This document shows, piece after piece, positions 6,768-13,239 of a stretch of DNA of 14,369 nt; within the stretch, counting starts at the first letter, position 1, and each line of letters begins with the position of its first letter. The notes under the pieces are model-generated. The model saw only the letters and a program-made list of their open reading frames with translations, was not told where the DNA came from and ran no database searches. A program made the translations under genes and the position numbers. This stretch comes from Thermoleophilaceae bacterium (GTDB lineage Bacteria > Actinomycetota > Thermoleophilia > Solirubrobacterales > Thermoleophilaceae), in contig JACCTJ010000271.1 in assembly GCA_013812485.1 (NCBI GenBank), positions 1 through 14,369 of the forward strand. The letters run 5' to 3'.

Positions 6768-7094
6768 GTGACCTGGCTCCTCCTGGGCGGCGCGATCCTC
6801 TCCGAGGTCATCGGGACCCTCGCCCTGCGCGCCTCGGAGGGCTTCTCGAAGCTCGGCCCAAGCGTGCTCATGGGGGTCGGGTACGTCGTGTCCTTCCTCC
6901 TGCTCGCCCAGGTCCTCGAGCGCGGGATGACCGTGGGCGTCGCCTACGCGATCTGGGCCGGCCTCGGGGTCGCTCTGGTCGCCGTTCTCGGCCGGCTGCT
7001 CTTCGACGACCCGCTGACCTGGGTGACCGGGGCCGGCATCGTGGCGATCGTCGGCGGAGTGGTCCTGGTCGAGGCCTCGACGGCGTCTCGCTGA
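6768..7094 (+). CDS. small multidrug resistance (SMR) family transporter
   Basis: Proton-coupled exporter of the EmrE/QacE/Gdx family, 108 residues, acting as a dimer in the cytoplasmic membrane. Four transmembrane helices are readable (about 2-20, 31-50, 57-78, 85-102). Seen: LGGAILSEVIGTLALRASEGF with the essential membrane glutamate at position 13 (EmrE Glu14), and VAYAIWAGLG with Trp63 as in EmrE. Substrate cannot be read from sequence: the GVAYAIWAGLG loop resembles quaternary-cation exporters at least as much as guanidinium exporters. The GTG at 6768 has no ribosome site but sits six bases after TAGCCT, so it is probably translated from a leaderless mRNA. It is unpaired: no second SMR gene adjoins. 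It converges with the zinc-ribbon gene, with 7 bases between stops. Confidence 0.93.
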   Translation: MTWLLLGGAILSEVIGTLALRASEGFSKLGPSVLMGVGYVVSFLLLAQVLERGMTVGVAYAIWAGLGVALVAVLGRLLFDDPLTWVTGAGIVAIVGGVVLVEASTASR

Positions 7095-7107
7095 ACGCCG
7101 CTCAGCG
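7089..7107. terminator. inverted repeat across convergent stops of SMR and zinc-ribbon genes
   Basis: Perfect 6-base arms CGCTGA (7089-7094) and TCAGCG (7102-7107) enclose the 7-base gap. The TGA stop of each gene forms part of an arm. No T-run follows. This is the same layout as at the menD/menF junction, so a bidirectional end of transcription is plausible but unproven. Confidence 0.35.
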
Positions 7108-7401
7108 CACCTCGCTCGGCTCGATCTCCTCCTCGTCTTCCTCGAACGACCAGTCGAGGTCCTCGCCGCAGCGCGTGCACACCTGGGTGCTCATCGCCAC
7201 CGTGTTGCCGCAGATCGGGCACGCGGCCACCGGCTCGTTGCGCTCGACTCGGTACAGCAGCGCCGCGAAGATGCCCAGCCCGAGCGTCACCGCGCCGATG
7301 AGGAACCAGAGCAGGAACGAGCTGCCCTTGATCTTCCCGATGATCCCCGCGGAGAGACCGAGGAAGAAGACGATCGGGATGAGCTCGATGCCGCCGCCCA
7401 T
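7102..7401 (-). CDS. small membrane protein with C-terminal zinc ribbon
   Basis: A 99-residue protein of unknown role. Seen: two hydrophobic stretches (about 6-22 and 28-50) separated by GKIKGS, then a soluble tail with CPICGNTVAMSTQVCTRCGE, i.e. two CxxC knuckles (Cys61, Cys64, Cys75, Cys78) that should bind one Zn, and a strongly acidic C-terminus (DWSFEEDEEEIEP). Such tandem-helix plus zinc-ribbon proteins are common in actinobacteria as uncharacterised membrane proteins. The ATG at 7401 has only AGG five bases upstream. An inverted repeat lies 13-30 bases upstream of the start. It is the only minus-strand gene between two plus-strand genes and has no operon partner. Confidence 0.8.
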   Translation of the reverse strand: MGGGIELIPIVFFLGLSAGIIGKIKGSSFLLWFLIGAVTLGLGIFAALLYRVERNEPVAACPICGNTVAMSTQVCTRCGEDLDWSFEEDEEEIEPSEVR

Positions 7402-7413
7402 GGACCTACGATT

Positions 7414-7431
7414 GTCGCAGCAAGGTGCGAC
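7414..7431. promoter_or_regulatory. inverted repeat upstream of the zinc-ribbon gene, possible operator
   Basis: GTCGCA (7414-7419), a 6-base spacer, then TGCGAC (7426-7431) form a perfect 6-6-6 dyad 13-30 bases before the ATG of the minus-strand zinc-ribbon gene. The spacing suits either a dimeric regulator site or an mRNA hairpin over the leader. The rest of this 128-base divergent gap contains TTGACC on the minus strand (7447-7442) as a possible -35 for the zinc-ribbon gene, but no good -10 at the right distance. Confidence 0.35.
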
Positions 7432-7508
7432 GCGAAGTATGAGGTCAAGCGCGAACTCTGGAGAGTGGAGTCGGTCGATCCTGACCGTCGCGGCGATCCA
7501 AGAGGCCC

Positions 7509-7514
7509 TACAGT
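7509..7514 (+). promoter_or_regulatory. candidate -10 element for the doxX-ahpD-radical SAM operon
   Basis: TACAGT fits the TANNNT -10 consensus and lies 15 bases before the TTG start at 7530, implying a leader of roughly 8-10 bases. No ribosome site precedes the TTG, which fits a nearly leaderless mRNA. No -35 match is seen at 16-18 bases; CTGACC is present but 22 bases away. Confidence 0.35.
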
Positions 7515-7529
7515 GAGCGGCAGAAGACC

Positions 7530-8069
7530 TTGACGAGCACGACGGCCACCCCTCAGACCGCCCTCGACGCGACGTGGCTGGCCAAGGGGCTCGCCGGGCT
7601 TCGCATCTTCGTAGGACTGATCCTGTTCTCGAACGGGCTCGCCAAGCTCTTCTCGTTCAGCACCATCGAGATCGGCCCGTACAGCAGCTCGCTCGTCGAC
7701 CGGGAGGAGGCCAGGGGCATCCTCGAAACCGAGGTCGCCAAGACCGAGCTCCCCGGGCTGCCGACGCTGGTCAACGACGTCTTCCTCGCCAACTACGGCT
7801 TCTTCCAGTGGGTGCTGACCGCGGTGGAGCTCGGCGTGGGCGCCGCGCTCATCGTGGGCCTTGCCACCCGCGGGGCCGCGCTCATCGGACTCGGCCAGAT
7901 GCTCTTCCTGCAGCTCCTCTACCTGTCCAGCGGGGCCTGGATGTGGGAGCAGCCGCACGAATGGGTGCCTATGCTCATCCTCCTCCTCGTCCCCGCCGGC
8001 CGCGTCTGGGGGCTGGACCACCGGTTCGTCGACCGCGGCATCCGGCGGCTACGCGGCTTCCCGTTCTGA
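7530..8069 (+). CDS. DoxX-family integral membrane protein
   Basis: A 179-residue member of the DoxX/DoxD-like superfamily, whose founding members are subunits of an archaeal thiosulfate:quinone oxidoreductase; actinobacterial members are linked to membrane-associated thiol/oxidative-stress complexes. Seen: a short polar N-terminus, then four hydrophobic helices (about 20-40, 90-111, 113-133, 145-160). GLRIFVGLILFSNGLAKLF is the family's first-helix motif and WEQPHEWVPML its last-helix motif. A soluble loop of about 45 residues separates helices 1 and 2. The start is TTG 7530: an in-frame TGA at 7482 and no ATG or GTG after it leave no alternative. It is the first gene of a tight operon, 7 bases before the AhpD-like gene. 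It contains no cysteine, so it is more likely a quinone or partner-binding membrane anchor than a thiol catalyst (inference). Confidence 0.88.
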   Translation: MTSTTATPQTALDATWLAKGLAGLRIFVGLILFSNGLAKLFSFSTIEIGPYSSSLVDREEARGILETEVAKTELPGLPTLVNDVFLANYGFFQWVLTAVELGVGAALIVGLATRGAALIGLGQMLFLQLLYLSSGAWMWEQPHEWVPMLILLLVPAGRVWGLDHRFVDRGIRRLRGFPF

Positions 8070-8076
8070 CTCCACC

Positions 8077-8685
8077 ATGACGAACTCATGGGCGCATGTA
8101 AGAGCCGAGACCGTCGCCCGAGCCGACGCGAGCGTGGTCGCCCTGATCGACGCCGAGCAGGCACCGATCCTCGCGCGTCCGTACTACGCGGGCGAAGGCC
8201 CTCCGAGCCCGATCACCGCGTCGCTCGCCCATGTGCCCGAGGTGCTGGAGGCCACGCTCCCGTTCGTCGGCCGCATTCTCGGGCCAACCGCCATCGATCT
8301 ACGGGCCAAGGAGATCGTCATTCTGCGGACGTCGGCTCTGATGGAGTGCCGCTACTGCGTCGAGGCCCACACGACCGTCGCCCTCGACTCCGGCCTCTCC
8401 GTCGGTGAGGTGTGCGCCCTGCGGGGGGAGAGGGAGGTCGAGGCCGTCTTCACCAACCGTGACGAGCTCGCTCTCATCTCCTGGGTCGACGAAGTCGCGC
8501 TCGGCCGCGGGGCGGCGCCCGAGGACATCACGGCGCGGGCCAGGGAGGTCATGGGCGATCCCGAGCTCGTCGAGATGACGCTCGTCGTCGCTGCCACGCT
8601 CATGCTCAACCGCTACTGCTCCGCCCTCGGGCTGCCCACCAGCGCGGCCACGCTCGCCCGCCTCGCCGAGGAGGGCCTCGCGTGA
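8077..8685 (+). CDS. AhpD-like / carboxymuconolactone decarboxylase family protein
   Basis: A 202-residue alpha-helical protein of the AhpD/CMD superfamily. Seen: LRAKEIVILRTSALMECRYCVEAHT, holding the redox pair Cys91-x-x-Cys94 and His98 four residues later, the spacing of the mycobacterial AhpD active site. Tyr93 replaces the histidine found between the AhpD cysteines. This favours a thiol-disulfide or peroxidase-type activity over true decarboxylation. A second half (about 125-200: NRDELALISWVDEV, MTLVVAATLMLNRYC) is typical of the longer family members. The ATG at 8077 has no ribosome site and lies 7 bases after doxX, so translation is probably coupled. It overlaps the radical SAM gene by four bases (GTGA). 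The real substrate is unknown; its company suggests a shared redox or cofactor role. Confidence 0.9.
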   Translation: MTNSWAHVRAETVARADASVVALIDAEQAPILARPYYAGEGPPSPITASLAHVPEVLEATLPFVGRILGPTAIDLRAKEIVILRTSALMECRYCVEAHTTVALDSGLSVGEVCALRGEREVEAVFTNRDELALISWVDEVALGRGAAPEDITARAREVMGDPELVEMTLVVAATLMLNRYCSALGLPTSAATLARLAEEGLA

Positions 8686-9518
8686 CGGCCATGGCCGGGG
8701 CGATCGCCCGCGGAGAGGTCGGTGGGCGGCTCTGGTTCTACGCCAACTACCACTGCAACCTGCGCTGCACGTACTGCCTGACCGAGTCGGCGCCGGAGGT
8801 CACCCGCCGCGAGCTTGGTAGGGAACAGATCGTCGAGCGAGCACGGGAGGGCAGGGAGCTCGGGTTCACCGCCCTCGGCGTGACGGGCGGCGAGCCGTTC
8901 GTGCTCGAATACATGCCGGAGCTGATCGCGGCGCTCGGCTCGGAGCTGCCCACGATCGTCCTCTCGAACGCGACGGTGTTCAACGACCGGCGACTCAGGG
9001 AGATGGAGCCGCTCGCCGATCTGCCCGTCCAGGTTCAGATCTCCCTCGACCGTCCGGACCCCGACGACAACGACGCGATGCGCGGGCCCGAGAACTTCCG
9101 CAAGGTGGTCGAAGCCGTGCCGAAGCTGGTCGAGCGGGGGATCGGGGTGCGTATCGCCACCACCCTCGAGGACCCCGACGCCGCCGACCCGCACGAGATG
9201 GAGCGCCTGTGCGAGCTGCACCGCTCCATGGGCATCCCGGACGAGGATCACGTCGTGCGACCGATCATCAACCGCGGCCGCGCCGTGAGCAACGACCTGG
9301 GCGTCCTGGCCGGGTTCGAGCAGCTCGAGCCCGAGCTGACGCTCACCGCCGACGGAGCGTTCTACAGCCCCTTCGCCCCCACGGTCAGGGGCGGCGACCT
9401 CGACACCGACCTGCTTGTCTCGCGGACCACCGCGCCCCTCCGGGAGCCGGCGGAGATGCTGGCGCGAATCGCCGGGAGCCGCCCGGCCGGAAACGACGCC
9501 TCGATCGGCATCAGGTGA
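8682..9518 (+). CDS. radical SAM enzyme of unknown substrate, no SPASM domain
   Basis: A 278-residue radical S-adenosylmethionine protein. Seen: LWFYANYHCNLRCTYC with Cys25-x3-Cys29-x2-Cys32 binding the 4Fe-4S cluster, VTGGEPF (68-73) contacting the SAM amino group, and QISLDRPD (119-126) on a later barrel strand. The only other cysteine is Cys177, so there is no SPASM or twitch-type auxiliary cluster. The last third ends in LTADGAFYSPFAPTVRGGDL, an ending I associate with a family of actinobacterial radical SAM proteins of unknown function. The start is GTG 8682, overlapping the AhpD TGA; ATG 8691 is an in-frame alternative. No small precursor-peptide ORF adjoins, so RiPP maturation is not supported. 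Operon structure implies that it acts with the DoxX and AhpD-like proteins. Confidence 0.9.
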   Translation: MTAMAGAIARGEVGGRLWFYANYHCNLRCTYCLTESAPEVTRRELGREQIVERAREGRELGFTALGVTGGEPFVLEYMPELIAALGSELPTIVLSNATVFNDRRLREMEPLADLPVQVQISLDRPDPDDNDAMRGPENFRKVVEAVPKLVERGIGVRIATTLEDPDAADPHEMERLCELHRSMGIPDEDHVVRPIINRGRAVSNDLGVLAGFEQLEPELTLTADGAFYSPFAPTVRGGDLDTDLLVSRTTAPLREPAEMLARIAGSRPAGNDASIGIR

Positions 9519-9531
9519 GCGTGACCTGGGT

Positions 9532-9574
9532 CGTCCGGTCGGACGGCGGAGGCATCGGTCGGGCTCGAAGCCCG
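9532..9574 (+). terminator. two tandem hairpins after the radical SAM gene
   Basis: CGTCC/GGACG (9532-9536 and 9541-9545, 4-base loop) and CGGGCT/AGCCCG (9560-9565 and 9569-9574, 3-base loop) follow the radical SAM stop by 13 and 41 bases. Both are perfect and GC-rich, without a T-run. They lie upstream of the candidate dsrE promoter, so they may end the doxX operon transcript. The repeats are seen; termination is inferred. Confidence 0.42.
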
Positions 9575-9591
9575 TCGGGGGAGCGCGCCGG

Positions 9592-9597
9592 TATCGT
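9592..9597 (+). promoter_or_regulatory. candidate -10 element for the DsrE-family gene
   Basis: TATCGT matches TANNNT and lies 31 bases before the ATG at 9629, which would give a leader of about 25 bases that includes the ribosome site GAGGGGAG. No -35 is convincing. Together with the hairpins just upstream, it suggests that dsrE can be transcribed separately from the radical SAM operon. Confidence 0.35.
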
Positions 9598-9628
9598 CGC
9601 AGCGACAAGACTCTGAGGGGAGCGGGCT

Positions 9629-9997
9629 ATGGCAGGGAACGAAAAGGTCGTGATCAACCTGGCCACCGGGGGCGAGGACGCGGAGAGGGTGACGGTCGCC
9701 TTCCTGGTCGCCACCGCGGGGCTCGAAGCCGGGAAGCAGGTGGTCATGTTCGTCACCAAGGAGGCGGTCAGGCTCGGTCTTGCCGGCCATGCGGAGGGAA
9801 TCCACTCTGCCGACGCGCCGCCTGTATCGCGGCTCTTTCAGCAGTTCGCCGACGGCGGGGGCGAGCTCTACGTGTGCCCGATCTGCTTCAACGTACGAAA
9901 GCTCGACCAGCAGGCGCTGGTCGGTAACGCGAAACTGTCCGGCGCGACGGCGCTGTGGCAGTTCATCGGCGAGGGCGCGACGGTCTTCAGTTACTGA
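9629..9997 (+). CDS. DsrE-family protein
   Basis: A 122-residue protein of the DsrE/DsrF/YchN fold, a family of small Rossmann-like proteins involved in sulfur or persulfide transfer and related redox functions. Seen: VVINLATGGEDAERVTVAFLVATAGLEAG (beta-alpha opening with the family's GxED-like turn), VVMFVTKEAVRLG (second strand and helix), then YVCPICFNVR with Cys83 and Cys86 at the position of the family's active cysteine, and LSGATALWQFI. The start is clear: GAGGGGAG eight bases before ATG 9629. It follows the radical SAM gene by 110 bases on the same strand. Its two cysteines suit a sulfur carrier or redox partner of the upstream genes, but that is inference. Its 3' end overlaps the convergent membrane-protein gene by 7 bases. 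Confidence 0.88.
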   Translation: MAGNEKVVINLATGGEDAERVTVAFLVATAGLEAGKQVVMFVTKEAVRLGLAGHAEGIHSADAPPVSRLFQQFADGGGELYVCPICFNVRKLDQQALVGNAKLSGATALWQFIGEGATVFSY

Positions 9998-10013
9998 CGG
10001 CGCGGCGTCGCGC
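9975..10013. terminator. inverted repeat at the convergent dsrE / membrane-protein ends
   Basis: Seven-base arms GCGCGAC (9975-9981) and GTCGCGC (10007-10013) enclose 25 bases that include a small inner dyad TCAG-TTA-CTGA (9987-9997) made from the two overlapping stop codons. It could act on either strand. No T-run follows. The confidence is lower than at the menD/menF site because of the longer loop. Confidence 0.3.
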
Positions 10014-10683
10014 GCAGGTAGGGCCGCGCCGTGGTCCTTTGTTGTCGCGCCTGCACGCGTCCGGCCGCGAGCGCCGGCCGCTGCCCGGGCGCAAGGCGCC
10101 GCCGCACCCGCCAGGCCGCTCCGGAGAACGCCTTGTTGGCGACCGTGGCGAAGCCCTCCTCGTCGGTTCGCAACGCGAGCACGAGGTGGGCGATCCGGTC
10201 GGATGGCGGTAGCTCGCGCTCACGCGTGCCGACGCAGAAGCAGCTCACGCGCCGGCCGCCGGGCGGGAGCAGGAGCGCGCCGGCCTCCCCGACGAGCCAG
10301 ACCCCGAGCCGGCCGCGCTCGAGCGCCAGGCCGGTACGGCGCTGGAGCTCGCGGGACTCGTGCCCGAGCAGGTCGCCGAGCAGACCCTGAGCGACAGGCT
10401 CGTAGCGCGCGTGGCGCGGTCCCTTCGGCCGGACGACGCCGACCCCGCGGAAGGCGTAGAGCTCGGGGATGATCCAGGCGTGCGCGAGGCAGGCGATCCC
10501 GACCGGGAACGACAGCGGCTCGAGCAGGAAGAGCCCCACGGCCGCGGCCGCGAAGGGCAGGACGCTCAGCGTCGTCCAGACCGTCCACAGCCGGCCCCAG
10601 GCGCGTAGCGAGTCCCTGCTCGCGCGCTTGCGCCACGGGACCGCGGCGAGCTCGGGGAGGGCGGGCTCGGCGGTGGCCGCCAC
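9991..10683 (-). CDS. conserved membrane protein of unknown function, two TM helices
   Basis: A 230-residue protein I cannot name. Seen: an Arg/Trp-containing N-terminus (PWRKRASRDSLRAWGRLW), two hydrophobic helices (about 36-55 and 58-74), an AWIIPELYAFRGVGVVRP linker, and a soluble domain with ERGRLGVWLVGEAGALLL, a CFC segment and LRTDEEGFATVANKAFSG. The last 35 residues are Arg-rich and low in complexity. It reads as a real gene because hydrophobic and soluble parts are well organised and it is the downstream partner of the 74-residue gene, with 7 bases between that stop and this GTG (10683). GAGG lies right against the GTG, so start by coupling is likely. The 3' end overlaps dsrE by 7 bases. 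No enzymatic motif is evident. Confidence 0.72.
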   Translation of the reverse strand: MAATAEPALPELAAVPWRKRASRDSLRAWGRLWTVWTTLSVLPFAAAAVGLFLLEPLSFPVGIACLAHAWIIPELYAFRGVGVVRPKGPRHARYEPVAQGLLGDLLGHESRELQRRTGLALERGRLGVWLVGEAGALLLPPGGRRVSCFCVGTRERELPPSDRIAHLVLALRTDEEGFATVANKAFSGAAWRVRRRLAPGQRPALAAGRVQARQQRTTARPYLRATPRRQ

Positions 10684-10690
10684 CCTCGGG

Positions 10691-10915
10691 CTAGCCCCCG
10701 GCGATCGGGCGGCGCATGATCACTAGATCCGCCTCGGCGGGCAGCTCGGTGACCTGCGTCGCGCGACCCTCGCCCTCGGGCACGACCCCGATGTAGCCGG
10801 CGTCGAGCTCCCGGCGGAAGGCCTCGACCGCGGCCTCGAAGTCGGCGTCGTCGGTGGCCCGCCACTTCGCGAGCGTCGAGTGGCCGGTGTGGTCCATTCG
10901 GATGAGCCTTGGCAT
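10691..10915 (-). CDS. 74-residue conserved protein ending in Gly-Gly, possible beta-grasp (ubiquitin-like) protein
   Basis: No assigned family. The start is secure: ATG 10915 preceded by GGAGGAGG at good spacing. Predicted by eye: strand (residues 3-9), strand (12-19), helix (23-39, DDADFEAAVEAFRRELD), strand (41-46), strand (52-58), and a last strand running into DLVIMRRPIAGG at the very C-terminus. This beta-beta-alpha-beta-beta order, the length and the hydrophobic strand ending Gly-Gly-stop resemble MoaD/ThiS and ubiquitin-like proteins, where the terminal glycine is adenylated. No ThiF/MoeB/E1-like or deconjugating JAMM gene is in the window. It could equally be an unrelated small alpha/beta protein. 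It lies between the DUF3152 protease gene and the two-helix membrane protein and is probably cotranscribed with the latter. Confidence 0.8.
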   Translation of the reverse strand: MPRLIRMDHTGHSTLAKWRATDDADFEAAVEAFRRELDAGYIGVVPEGEGRATQVTELPAEADLVIMRRPIAGG

Positions 10916-10949
10916 CGCAGCCTCCTCCAGAGAAGACGGGTCGTGGACG

Positions 10950-10955
10950 ATGGTA
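10950..10955 (-). promoter_or_regulatory. candidate -10 element before the 74-residue gene
   Basis: On the minus strand TACCAT (10955-10950) fits TANNNT and lies 34 bases before ATG 10915, allowing a leader of about 28 bases that contains the strong ribosome site. It sits in the 48-base gap after the DUF3152 gene, so this gene pair may have its own start in addition to gatA-gatB read-through. No -35 match was found. Confidence 0.35.
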
Positions 10956-10963
10956 CCCGCCCC

Positions 10964-11758
10964 CTAGCGCTCCGACTCCAGGGGCCAGGGGTTCGGCGCG
11001 CACGGTGCGACGCCCTTGGTCTGCTGCACCATCACCGGCGCGCGAGTGCCCTCGCCCGGGCACTCGCGGTGGCTCTTCCCGAGGGCGTGGCCGACCTCGT
11101 GGTTGACCATGTACTGGCGATAGCGCGCCAGGTCGCGTCCGTAGGCCTCGGCGCCCCGGGCCCAGCGCTCGGCGTTCAGCACCGCGCGGCCGTTCTGGTG
11201 ACAGGAGTAGGTCCCGTTGGTCGCGAGCGGCGCGCACAGGCGGTCGGTGGTGTCGGGGCTCGCCAGGGTGACCCGGAAGGACGCCTCCTCGGCGTCCGCG
11301 CGGCGCAGCGAATAGGCGCCGCCGGCCGTCCAGCCGCGGCGATCGAGCAGCGTGCGCTCCACCTCGCGCCCGAAGGCGGCGCGATCCATCGCGATGCCCT
11401 TCTCGACCTCGACCGCGAAGCCGAGCCCGCCGGCCGGACCCGTTGAGCTGTCCTCGGCCGGCACGGCCACGAGCGTGCCGGTCGCGCGGACCGAGCGCGG
11501 GGTCAGGGGATCGGGAGGCGCCTGCACCCTCGGCTCAGCGGCAGCCGGCCGCGAGGAGGCGGGAGCGCGGGCGGGCTCGTCGCCGGAGAACGCCGCGAGA
11601 AGACCGACGAGCACGATGAGGCCACCGAGGCCGGCGAGGCCCCCACCCGTGACCAGCGCGGCGGTGCGCCTACGGCGGACGTGGACCGCCGCCATCGAGC
11701 GGACGGGGACCAAGACCGATCCCGGCCCGCCCGGCGGGCGCTGCCGTCTGCGGTGCAT
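10964..11758 (-). CDS. DUF3152 membrane-anchored, metzincin-like zinc metalloprotease
   Basis: A 264-residue protein. Seen: a basic cytoplasmic N-terminus (to about 31), one signal-anchor helix (about 33-57), a Pro/Ala-rich linker (60-90) and an extracytoplasmic domain of the actinobacterial DUF3152 type. The domain holds NHEVGHALGKSH, the HExxHxxGxxH zinc motif (His220, Glu221, His224, His230), and a downstream PVMVQ that could be the Met-turn (Met243). Four cysteines (175, 186, 233, 253) could form two disulfides, as expected outside the cell. Peptidase activity is inferred from the intact motif; DUF3152 has no assigned substrate that I know of. The ATG at 11758 has GGAGGAGG eight bases upstream. 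The frame stays open far upstream, but that is antisense to nothing useful and merely a gatB/gatA shadow. It follows gatB by 20 bases. Confidence 0.88.
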   Translation of the reverse strand: MHRRRQRPPGGPGSVLVPVRSMAAVHVRRRRTAALVTGGGLAGLGGLIVLVGLLAAFSGDEPARAPASSRPAAAEPRVQAPPDPLTPRSVRATGTLVAVPAEDSSTGPAGGLGFAVEVEKGIAMDRAAFGREVERTLLDRRGWTAGGAYSLRRADAEEASFRVTLASPDTTDRLCAPLATNGTYSCHQNGRAVLNAERWARGAEAYGRDLARYRQYMVNHEVGHALGKSHRECPGEGTRAPVMVQQTKGVAPCAPNPWPLESER

Positions 11759-11778
11759 GCTCAGAGCCTCCTCCGACC

Positions 11779-13235
<1,457 letters not shown>

Positions 13236-13239
<4 letters not shown>

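Noticed and set aside
8682..9628. RiPP cluster around the radical SAM enzyme
   Set aside because: No SPASM domain, no precursor-peptide-sized ORF with a ribosome site, and no recognition-element protein in the neighbourhood.
10691..11758. DUF3152 metalloprotease as a deconjugating enzyme for the Gly-Gly protein
   Set aside because: Its zinc motif is HExxHxxGxxH, not the JAMM motif, and the domain is predicted to lie outside the cell behind a signal-anchor helix, whereas the small protein has no export signal.
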